The translations under genes were made by a program, and so were the position numbers. A model generated the notes under the pieces. That model searched no databases, was not told where the DNA came from, and was given only the letters and a program-made list of their open reading frames with translations. Positions 17,944-25,099 of a stretch of 64,000 nt of DNA are shown piece after piece; position 1 is the stretch's first letter, and each line of letters starts with the position of its first letter. The DNA lies in assembly GCF_900167205.1 (NCBI RefSeq), contig NZ_FUWW01000001.1, positions 1-64,000 of the forward strand, written 5' to 3'. The DNA is from Eubacterium coprostanoligenes. Its GTDB lineage: Bacteria > Bacillota > Clostridia > Oscillospirales > Acutalibacteraceae.

Positions 17944-18729
17944 ATGACTTTCAGTTATTATCCGGGATGCACCTTGAAAACAAAGGCGCAGGATTTGGAT
18001 AAATACGCAAGAATGTCGGCGGAGGCTCTCGGTGTTACACTTGAGGAACTCCCTGATTGGCAGTGCTGCGGCGGTGTTTATCCTATGGCAAGGGACGAGA
18101 TTGCAACAAAGCTTTCTTCCGTTCGTGCGCTCAATAAATCAAAAGAACTCGGTCACGACCTTGTAACTATGTGCTCCGCCTGCCACAATGTAATCAAGCA
18201 GGTAAACAATGATATGCTCGATGAAGAAATCGCAGACAAGGTTGCAAGATATATGAAGCTTGACGAGCCTTACAGAGGCGAAACAAATGTCATTCACTAT
18301 CTTGAAGTTTTGCGTGACAAGGTAGGTTTTGACAATGTCAAGTCAGCGGTAAAAAATCCGCTCAAGGGCAAAAAGATTGCGGCATATTACGGTTGCTTGC
18401 TTCTTCGTCCAAGCAGAGTTATGCAGATGGACGACCCTGAAAATCCTACAATTATGGAGGATTTGATTAAGGCTCTCGGTGCAACACCCGTTGTATATTC
18501 AATGCGCAACGAATGCTGCGGCGGTTACACCACCCTTGAAAACAAGGAAATTGCAAAGGCAAACGGCAACGCAGTGCTTGAAAATGCAGTTAAAAACGGT
18601 GCGGAGATGGTTATCACCGCTTGTCCGCTTTGTATGTATAATCTCAACAAGAACGCAACGGATTACGATGTGCCTGTTAAGTACTTCACAGAGGTGCTTG
18701 CAGAGGCACTCGGTTTGATTGGCGAATAA
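17944..18729 (+). CDS. hdrB: HdrB-like heterodisulfide reductase subunit (two CCG domains)
   Basis: Electron-accepting subunit of an HdrABC complex, 261 residues, with two complete CCG domains: Cys9, Cys41-Cys42, Cys77, Cys80 and Cys151, Cys191-Cys192, Cys227, Cys230. In characterised HdrB each such motif binds a non-cubane [4Fe-4S] cluster that cleaves a disulfide. All ligands are intact here. Methanogens use CoM-S-S-CoB and sulfate reducers probably DsrC; neither partner is seen in this window. Because fumarate reductase genes close the operon, electrons may instead go to fumarate, by analogy with thiol:fumarate reductase, whose TfrB subunit carries fused CCG domains. That last step is inference. 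Confidence 0.85.
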   Translation: MTFSYYPGCTLKTKAQDLDKYARMSAEALGVTLEELPDWQCCGGVYPMARDEIATKLSSVRALNKSKELGHDLVTMCSACHNVIKQVNNDMLDEEIADKVARYMKLDEPYRGETNVIHYLEVLRDKVGFDNVKSAVKNPLKGKKIAAYYGCLLLRPSRVMQMDDPENPTIMEDLIKALGATPVVYSMRNECCGGYTTLENKEIAKANGNAVLENAVKNGAEMVITACPLCMYNLNKNATDYDVPVKYFTEVLAEALGLIGE

Positions 18730-18741
18730 GGAGGGCTTGCA

Positions 18742-19128
18742 ATGGAAAATAATTATCTCAAAGAGCAGGTTATCCGTTCGGCAGGTATCAATCCGCTCAA
18801 ATGTATGGGCTGCGGCAAATGCTCGGCAACCTGTCCTTCTTATGATAATATGGAATATCATCCGCATCAGTTTGTGTCTATGGTGGCAAACGGCAACATC
18901 GAACCGCTTTTGGAGAGCGAATCACTGTACACCTGCCTTTCGTGCCTTGCTTGCTTGGAGCGTTGCCCAAGAGGCGTTGAGCCGGTAAGATTTGTTGAGG
19001 CTGTAAGAGTTGCCAAGATTCGCCGTCAGGGCGAGGAACATTTGCACCCGCAGGACATTCCCGAAATGTGGGATGAAGATTTACCTCAGCAGGCTATCGT
19101 GTCTGTAATGAGAAAGTATTGGAAATAA
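18742..19128 (+). CDS. hdrC: HdrC-like two-cluster ferredoxin subunit
   Basis: A small (128-residue) electron-transfer subunit linking HdrA to HdrB. Two [4Fe-4S] motifs are present: Cys21-x2-Cys24-x2-Cys27-x3-Cys31-Pro and Cys65-x2-Cys68-x2-Cys71-x3-Cys75-Pro. Gene order hdrB-hdrC-hdrA with gaps of 12 and 20 bp and AGGAGG-type ribosome sites indicates stoichiometric co-expression. Confidence 0.85.
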   Translation: MENNYLKEQVIRSAGINPLKCMGCGKCSATCPSYDNMEYHPHQFVSMVANGNIEPLLESESLYTCLSCLACLERCPRGVEPVRFVEAVRVAKIRRQGEEHLHPQDIPEMWDEDLPQQAIVSVMRKYWK

Positions 19129-19148
19129 GCAGGGAGGAGTAGAAAAAT

Positions 19149-21143
19149 ATGCACAGAATAGGCGTATTCGTTTGTTGGTGCGGTAGCAATATCGCCGGTA
19201 CGGTTGATGTTCATAAGGTTGCAGAAACTTTGAAGAACGAGCCGGGCGTAGTTTACTCCACCGATTATCAATATATGTGCTCCGAGGCAGGACAAAATAT
19301 GGTTAAGGACGCTATCAAGGAATATAACCTTACAGGCGTTGTAATCTGCTCTTGCTCACCTCGTATGCACGAAAATACATTCCGCAAGGCTGCTGCTTCG
19401 GTTGGTCTTAATCCGTATATGGTTGAGATTGCAAACATTCGTGAGCAGTGCTCGTGGATTCACAAAGATATGGCAACGGCAACCGAAAAGGCTGTTATCT
19501 TGGGCAGAACCGCTATTGCAAAGGTTCAGCTCAACACTCCGCTTGTTGCAGGCGAAAGCCCTGTTACAAAGCGTGCACTTGTCATCGGTGGCGGTATTGC
19601 GGGTATTCAAACCGCACTTGACATTGCCGAGGCAGGCTTTGAAGTTGATATTGTTGAAAAGTCACCTACTATCGGCGGCAAAATGGCACAGATAGACAAG
19701 ACTTTCCCGACTCTCGACTGTGCGGCTTGTATCTTGACCCCAAAAATGGTTGAGGCGGCACAGCAGGAAAAAATCAAGATTTATTCTTACAGCGAGGTTG
19801 AAGAAGTCAAAGGCTTCGTCGGCAACTTCAATGTTAAGATTAAGCGTAAGGCAAGATTTGTAAATGAGGACATTTGCACAGGTTGCGGACTTTGCACCGA
19901 AAAATGCCCTATGAAGAAAGTGCCTAACGAGTTTAATCTCGGTATGGATAACCGCAGTGCAATCTATATTCCGTTTGCACAGGCTGTACCGAAGGTTGCA
20001 ACTATCGATCCTAATTATTGTATCAAGATGAAAACCGGCAAGTGCGGACTTTGCTCAACAGTTTGTGAGGCAAAGGCTATCAACTATGATGCAAAGGACG
20101 AATTTGTTGACGCACAGTACGGTGCAATCGTTGTTGCAACAGGCTTTGAACCGATTAAGGTTGATAAGTTTGACGAGTTTGCATACAATCAGTCGCCTGA
20201 TGTTGTAACTTCTCTTGAATACGAAAGACTTATGAATGCGGCAGGTCCTACAAACGGCACACTTCTCCGTCCGTCCGACCATGAGCATCCGCATACTATC
20301 GTATTTGTTCAGTGCGTCGGCTCCCGTTGTGCCGAAACAGACCCCAAGGGCAAGCCGTATTGCTCAAAGGTTTGCTGTATGTACACCGCAAAGCACGCAA
20401 TGCTCACCCGTGAAAAATATCCTGACACTGATGTTTATGTGTTCTACATCGATGTTCGTACTCCGGGCAAGAATTTTGACGAATTTTATCGCAGAGCGGT
20501 TGAAGAATACGGTGTTCACTATGTAAAAGGTATGGTTGGCAAGGTTGTACCGGACGGCAAAAAGCTCAAGGTTCAGGCTTCTGATTTGCTCAATAACAAA
20601 CAGCTTCACATTGATGCGGATATGGTTGTTCTTGCGGCGGCTATTGAACCGTCAAAGAGCGCAAGACCTCTTGCAACAATGCTTACGGCTTCAATGGATA
20701 CAAACGATTTCTTCACAGAGGCTCACCCAAAACTCCGTCCCGTAGAATCACCTACAGCAGGTGTGTTCCTTTCGGGTATGTGCCAAGGTCCAAAGGATAT
20801 TCCCGAAACCGTATCGCAGGCTTCGGCTTGTGCGGCAAAGGTTATCGGACTTCTTGTAAAAGATAAACTCACTTGCAACCCTTGTGTTGCCCACAGTGAC
20901 GAGATGATGTGCAACGGCTGTTCATCTTGCGAAAAGGTTTGCCCTTACGGCGCAATTACATATCATGAAAAAGAATTCCGTATGCCTGACAGAACAACTC
21001 AAATCAGACGAGTTGCAAGCGTAAATCCGGCTGTTTGTCAGGGTTGCGGTGCTTGTACGGTTGCTTGTCCGTCAGGCGCAATGGACCTCAACGGATTTTC
21101 TAACAAGCAAATTATGGCGGAGGTAGATGCAATATGCAAATAG
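19149..21143 (+). CDS. hdrA: HdrA-like flavin subunit of an electron-bifurcating complex
   Basis: A 664-residue HdrA homologue, the proposed flavin-based bifurcation site. Residues 1-130 form the N-terminal cysteine-containing domain (CWCGSN, CSCSPRMHE). The FAD-binding GGGIAG is at residues 147-152, followed by GGKMAQIDKTFPTLDCAACILTPKM-type sequence characteristic of HdrA. [4Fe-4S] ligands lie at Cys243/246/249/253 and Cys291/299/302/306. Two ferredoxin motifs close the protein (CNGCSSCEKVCP and CQGCGACTVACP, about residues 598-645). The architecture matches HdrA of HdrABC-MvhADG and HdrABC-FlxABCD. The stop overlaps the start of the MvhD/FlxD gene by 10 bp. In known complexes HdrA takes a hydride pair and sends one electron to ferredoxin and one to HdrB. 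Confidence 0.88.
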   Translation: MHRIGVFVCWCGSNIAGTVDVHKVAETLKNEPGVVYSTDYQYMCSEAGQNMVKDAIKEYNLTGVVICSCSPRMHENTFRKAAASVGLNPYMVEIANIREQCSWIHKDMATATEKAVILGRTAIAKVQLNTPLVAGESPVTKRALVIGGGIAGIQTALDIAEAGFEVDIVEKSPTIGGKMAQIDKTFPTLDCAACILTPKMVEAAQQEKIKIYSYSEVEEVKGFVGNFNVKIKRKARFVNEDICTGCGLCTEKCPMKKVPNEFNLGMDNRSAIYIPFAQAVPKVATIDPNYCIKMKTGKCGLCSTVCEAKAINYDAKDEFVDAQYGAIVVATGFEPIKVDKFDEFAYNQSPDVVTSLEYERLMNAAGPTNGTLLRPSDHEHPHTIVFVQCVGSRCAETDPKGKPYCSKVCCMYTAKHAMLTREKYPDTDVYVFYIDVRTPGKNFDEFYRRAVEEYGVHYVKGMVGKVVPDGKKLKVQASDLLNNKQLHIDADMVVLAAAIEPSKSARPLATMLTASMDTNDFFTEAHPKLRPVESPTAGVFLSGMCQGPKDIPETVSQASACAAKVIGLLVKDKLTCNPCVAHSDEMMCNGCSSCEKVCPYGAITYHEKEFRMPDRTTQIRRVASVNPAVCQGCGACTVACPSGAMDLNGFSNKQIMAEVDAICK

Positions 21144-21577
21144 AGAATAATGAATTCAAGCCAAAAATTGTAGCCTTCTGCTGTAACTGGTGCTCATATG
21201 CAGGGGCTGACTTGGCAGGTACAAACAGACTTAACTATCCTGCCGATGTAAAAATCATCCGTGTGCCTTGCTCATGCAGAGTAAACCCTATGTTTATTCT
21301 CCGTGCGTTCCAAAGAGGCGCAGACGGTGTAATTATGTGCGGTTGTCACCCGGGTGACTGCCATTACACAACAGGTAACTATTATGCACGACGCAGAATG
21401 ACTCTCCTTTTCTCAATGCTTGATTATCTCGGCATCGAAAAGGGCAGAACCCGTGTTGAATGGGTATCCGCCGCAGAGGGTCAAAAGTTTGCGGAAACTA
21501 TGAACAGCTTTGTGGAAACTATCTATGAGCTTGGCGAAAATAAGAGATTGGAGGATTTGAGATGCAAGAACAAATAA
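21134..21577 (+). CDS. flxD: MvhD/FlxD-type [2Fe-2S] linker subunit
   Basis: A 147-residue MvhD-family protein that carries electrons from the NADH-oxidising part to HdrA. Conserved cysteines are C16-C17-x2-C20 (FCCNWCSYAGAD), C46/C48 (PCSCRV) and C69/C71/C76 (CGCHPGDCHY), the standard MvhD pattern. It overlaps hdrA by 10 bp and flxC by 16 bp, so the three are probably translationally coupled. The presence of this subunit without a hydrogenase (MvhA/MvhG) nearby is what points to the Flx type of complex. Confidence 0.83.
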   Translation: MQIENNEFKPKIVAFCCNWCSYAGADLAGTNRLNYPADVKIIRVPCSCRVNPMFILRAFQRGADGVIMCGCHPGDCHYTTGNYYARRRMTLLFSMLDYLGIEKGRTRVEWVSAAEGQKFAETMNSFVETIYELGENKRLEDLRCKNK

Positions 21578-22542
21578 TTGCAAAAGCAAAGGAACTCCTC
21601 CAAAACGGTACTGTTGACCGTGTTCTCGGCTGGAAAGTCGGCGAATTTAAGTACGACCTCACTCCGGGCGTGTTCACTTCGGCAGACGAGGTTGACCGTG
21701 AATTTGTTTACAACACATTTTCGGGTGCTAACCTTTCAAAATATCTTGTAAAGCAAACAAGAAAAGGCGAGGGTAAAATCGCAATTTTTGTAAAACCTTG
21801 CGATTCTTACAGCCTCCAACAGCTCATCAAGGAGCATAGAGTAGACCGTGAAAAAGTCTACATTGTCGGCATTGAATGTTTTGGCAAGACCGATATAAAC
21901 AAGATTAAAGCAACGGGACTCAGCGGTATTTCGGATATTACGGAAGCTGGTGATTCAATCGTTGTTGAAACAATTTACGGTGACAAAAAGACTTTCAAGA
22001 AGTTTGAGGTTATGGCAGAGCGTTGCCTTTCCTGCAAGAGCAAGAAAATCGTAATTTATGATGAACTTATCGGCGAAAACGGCGAAGTTCTCGATTCTAA
22101 CCGCTTTGACCAGGTTGCCGAACTTGAGGCTATGACACCTGACGAGCGCTTTGAATTCTGGCAAAACGAACTTTCAAAGTGTATCAGATGTAACGCTTGC
22201 AGAAATGTTTGCCCTGCCTGCACATGCGAAAAGTGCGTGTTTGACAACGACAATTCCGGCGTTGCTCAAAAGGCGGCTCAAACAAGTTTTGAGGAGAGCA
22301 ATTTCCACATTATCCGTGCATTCCATGTTGCCGGCAGATGTACCGATTGCGGCGAATGTTCAAGAGTTTGCCCTCAAAATATTCCGCTTCATCTTCTCAA
22401 TCGCAAATTCATCAAGGATGCCAACGAACTTTACGGTGAGTATCAGGCAGGCGAGGACGCAGACAGCCGTTATCCGCTTGTTAACTTTGATTTTGACGAT
22501 TGCGAGCCGAGCGTTGTTTATGAGAGAGGAGGACAAAAGTAA
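21562..22542 (+). CDS. flxC: FlxC-like iron-sulfur protein (FrhB/FdhB-like N-terminus plus two [4Fe-4S])
   Basis: A 326-residue protein. The N-terminal half (VKPCDSYSLQQLI, IVGIECFG) resembles the beta-subunit domain of F420-hydrogenase/formate dehydrogenase. Cysteines in ERCLSCKSKK and two ferredoxin motifs, CIRCNACRNVCPACTC (about residue 210) and CTDCGECSRVCP (about residue 255), follow. In Desulfovibrio flxABCD clusters a similar protein is called FlxC. I assign FlxC rather than FlxB from the FrhB-like part, with moderate certainty. The ribosome site GGAGG lies inside the end of flxD. Confidence 0.7.
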   Translation: MQEQIIAKAKELLQNGTVDRVLGWKVGEFKYDLTPGVFTSADEVDREFVYNTFSGANLSKYLVKQTRKGEGKIAIFVKPCDSYSLQQLIKEHRVDREKVYIVGIECFGKTDINKIKATGLSGISDITEAGDSIVVETIYGDKKTFKKFEVMAERCLSCKSKKIVIYDELIGENGEVLDSNRFDQVAELEAMTPDERFEFWQNELSKCIRCNACRNVCPACTCEKCVFDNDNSGVAQKAAQTSFEESNFHIIRAFHVAGRCTDCGECSRVCPQNIPLHLLNRKFIKDANELYGEYQAGEDADSRYPLVNFDFDDCEPSVVYERGGQK

Positions 22543-23561
22543 TGAAAAAGATTTCTATGTCACAAATCGACTCTCTTTTTAAGGCTATCGCAGAAAACGA
22601 GGCACTCTATATCCCGACCGACAAGGGCGACATTGCAGAGTTTGCAAAGTACGAGGACGGTATGACACTTACCGAAAAGTACAACACAAACCGTTCTGCA
22701 AAGGATTTCTTCTTCCCGCAGACCGAGAATTTGTACGACATTCGTATGAACGGCTTGAAGCTCGAAATCAAGGACACTCGTAAAGAGTGCGAGGATTTTG
22801 TGGTATTCGGCGTAAGAGGATGCGATGTCAGAGCGTTTGACATTCTCGACAGAGTGTTCCTTGTTGACCCGATTGATACATATTATAAGAACAGAAGAAG
22901 TCACGCAACAATTATTTCACTTGCGTGCAACCGCCCTGAAGAAACTTGCTTCTGCAACGCTTTCGGCATTGACGCTTCCGACCCGAACGGCGACATCACC
23001 GCTTGGAAGCACGGCGACACTCTTTATATGGATGCCAAAACCGAAAAGGGCGAGGCTCTTATTGCAAAATTAGGCACTGTGCTTGAAGATGCGGACACTG
23101 CTCCTGTTGAAGAAGTTAAAAGTGCGGTTAAAACGGTTATGTCAAAGCTTCCGCTTGCAAACACATCGTTTGAGGGTATGAAGCAAAGCGACCTTTTGGC
23201 TCATTTTAAAAATGAAAAATGGGCAGGACTTTCCGAGAGCTGTATCGGTTGCGGAACTTGCACCTTTGTGTGTCCAACCTGTCAGTGCTACGACATCAGA
23301 GAATTCGACACCGGCAACGGAGTAAAGAAGTTCAGATGTTGGGACAGCTGTATGTACAGCGATTTTACAAAAATGGCTCACGGCAATCCGAGAACATCAC
23401 AGCTTGAGCGTTTCCGTCAAAGATTTATGCACAAACTTGTGTATTATCCGGATAACAACGACGGTATTTTCGGTTGCGTAGGTTGCGGCAGATGTATTGC
23501 CAAGTGCCCTATTTCGATGAATATCGTTAAGGTAGAAAAAGCATTGGAGGTTGAAGCATAA
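22542..23561 (+). CDS. flxB: FlxB-like iron-sulfur protein (AsrA/HydB-like)
   Basis: A 339-residue electron-transfer protein of the 4Fe-4S dicluster family that includes anaerobic sulfite reductase subunit A and sulfhydrogenase beta subunits. The N-terminal half contains VVFGVRGCDVRAFDILDRVF, typical of that family. Ferredoxin motifs are CIGCGTCTFVCPTCQC (about residue 233) and CVGCGRCIAKCP (about residue 318). It starts on the ATG that overlaps the flxC stop (TAATG) and its own stop overlaps the flxA start the same way, so the three are tightly coupled. Confidence 0.75.
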   Translation: MKKISMSQIDSLFKAIAENEALYIPTDKGDIAEFAKYEDGMTLTEKYNTNRSAKDFFFPQTENLYDIRMNGLKLEIKDTRKECEDFVVFGVRGCDVRAFDILDRVFLVDPIDTYYKNRRSHATIISLACNRPEETCFCNAFGIDASDPNGDITAWKHGDTLYMDAKTEKGEALIAKLGTVLEDADTAPVEEVKSAVKTVMSKLPLANTSFEGMKQSDLLAHFKNEKWAGLSESCIGCGTCTFVCPTCQCYDIREFDTGNGVKKFRCWDSCMYSDFTKMAHGNPRTSQLERFRQRFMHKLVYYPDNNDGIFGCVGCGRCIAKCPISMNIVKVEKALEVEA

Positions 23562-24388
23562 TGAACAGTGAAACTTTAATTCCTCACATCGGTGTTGTTA
23601 CAGAGATTCGTCAGGACACACCCGATGTAAAAACCTTCAGAGTGAACGCACTTGAGGGCGGAAAAGTGTTTGAACACATTCCGGGTCAGTGCGCAATGCT
23701 TTCTATTCCGGGTGCAGGCGAGGGTATGTTCTCAATCACATCTTCACCTACAAACGAAGAATTTATGGAATTCAGTATCAAAAAATGCGGTTGCCTCACA
23801 TCTTGGCTCCATATGATGGATGTCGGTCAGGAAATCGCAATCCGTGGTCCGTACGGCAACGGCTTCCCTGTTGATACGGAATTTGCAGGCAAAGATTTGC
23901 TCTTTATCGCCGGCGGTATCGGTCTTGCACCGCTCCGCTCGGTAATCAACTATTGTAGAGATAACAGAGATAAATACGGCTCAATTGATATTGTTTACGG
24001 CTCACGCAGTATGGATGACCTTGTTGACTACAAGGAAATCATTGACGAGTGGTGCAAAGAGGACGGTATCAATGTTTACCTCACCATCGACCGTGAGCAA
24101 GAGGGCTGGGACGGTCATGTGGGCTTTGTTCCGAATTATGTCAAGGAACTCGGCTTCGACACAAACAAGACCTGCGTCATCTGCGGTCCGCCGATTATGA
24201 TTAAGTTTACCCTTCAGGGACTTATTGAACTCGGTTTTGAAAAAACACAGGTTTATACCACAATGGAACTTCGTATGAAGTGCGGTGTAGGCAAGTGTGG
24301 CAGATGCAACATCGGCGACAAGTATGTTTGCAAGGACGGTCCTGTGTTCCGCTGTGACCAACTTGATGAATTGCCTGATGAATACTAA
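23561..24388 (+). CDS. flxA: FlxA-like FAD/NAD(P)H oxidoreductase (AsrB/PyrK type)
   Basis: The pyridine-nucleotide entry point of the complex, 275 residues. The N-terminal ferredoxin-reductase-type FAD domain includes FSITSSP (FAD) and IRGPYGNGFP; the NAD(P) domain begins at LFIAGGIGLAPLRSVI, with CGPPIMIKFT near its end. The C-terminal CGVGKCGRC...C pattern binds [2Fe-2S], as in the dihydroorotate dehydrogenase electron-transfer subunit. NADH rather than NADPH is expected from characterised FlxA homologues; the sequence alone does not prove it. Together flxA-D replace the hydrogenase of methanogen complexes. Confidence 0.82.
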   Translation: MNSETLIPHIGVVTEIRQDTPDVKTFRVNALEGGKVFEHIPGQCAMLSIPGAGEGMFSITSSPTNEEFMEFSIKKCGCLTSWLHMMDVGQEIAIRGPYGNGFPVDTEFAGKDLLFIAGGIGLAPLRSVINYCRDNRDKYGSIDIVYGSRSMDDLVDYKEIIDEWCKEDGINVYLTIDREQEGWDGHVGFVPNYVKELGFDTNKTCVICGPPIMIKFTLQGLIELGFEKTQVYTTMELRMKCGVGKCGRCNIGDKYVCKDGPVFRCDQLDELPDEY

Positions 24389-24408
24389 AATTGGGAGGAT
24401 ATTGGATT

Positions 24409-25086
24409 ATGGGAAATAATATGGTTAATATATATTTGTTCGGCAAGAAATATTCTGTGCCGTCAAATTTGACAATAATGAAAGCAATGGAATATGCCGG
24501 CTATCAGCTCAAAAGAGGCTGTGGCTGTCGCAACGGCTTTTGCGGTGCTTGCGCAACAATCTACAGAGTTGCGGGCGACAAGGACTTAAAGGCTTGCCTT
24601 GCTTGTCAAACACAGGTTGAGGACGGAATGTACATTGCAACTTTGCCGTTCTTCCCTCTTGTAAAAGAGCCTTATGATATTGAAAAAATCAGCACAAACG
24701 AATCTATTATGATGCAACTTTATCCCGAGATTTACGCTTGCGTAGGCTGTAATGCCTGCACAAATGCGTGCACACAGGGGCTCAATGTTATGCAGTACAT
24801 TGCATATGCACAGCGTGGCGAGTTTGAAAAGTGTGCAGAGGAGAGCTTCGACTGCGTTATGTGCGGCGTGTGCTCATCTCGTTGCCCTGCCGGTATTTCT
24901 CATCCGCAGGTTGCACTTTTGGCAAGAAGAATCAACGGCAAGTATCTTGCTCCGGAAAGCAAGCACTTGACCAACAGAGTTCAGGAAATCAAGGACGGCA
25001 CATTTGAGGAGCTTCTCCAAAATCTTATGCAAAAGCCGATTGAAGAAATGAAAGAACTCTATAATAACAGAGAGATTGAGAAGTAA
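24409..25086 (+). CDS. Fumarate reductase iron-sulfur subunit (TfrB N-terminal-like)
   Basis: A 225-residue electron-transfer subunit. The N-terminal [2Fe-2S] domain has Cys38, Cys40, Cys45, Cys48 and Cys63. Two [4Fe-4S] motifs follow at Cys111/114/117/121 and Cys149/152/155/159. Classical SdhB/FrdB carries one [3Fe-4S] cluster and a different spacing. Two full four-cysteine motifs resemble the N-terminal half of thiol:fumarate reductase TfrB or HdrC. There is no CCG domain, which the separate HdrB could supply. No membrane anchor gene is near, so a soluble enzyme is expected. I start at ATG 24409 with GGGAGG ten bases upstream, not at the in-frame TTG at 24391. Confidence 0.78.
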   Translation: MGNNMVNIYLFGKKYSVPSNLTIMKAMEYAGYQLKRGCGCRNGFCGACATIYRVAGDKDLKACLACQTQVEDGMYIATLPFFPLVKEPYDIEKISTNESIMMQLYPEIYACVGCNACTNACTQGLNVMQYIAYAQRGEFEKCAEESFDCVMCGVCSSRCPAGISHPQVALLARRINGKYLAPESKHLTNRVQEIKDGTFEELLQNLMQKPIEEMKELYNNREIEK

Positions 25087-25099
25087 GGAGGCGACCGAA

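Noticed and set aside
18742-24388. Formate dehydrogenase, hydrogenase or sulfite reductase cluster
   Set aside because: The FrhB-like and AsrA/AsrB-like subunits suggest these at first, but catalytic subunits (molybdopterin, NiFe or sirohaem proteins) are absent and HdrABC plus MvhD/FlxD fit the Flx arrangement.
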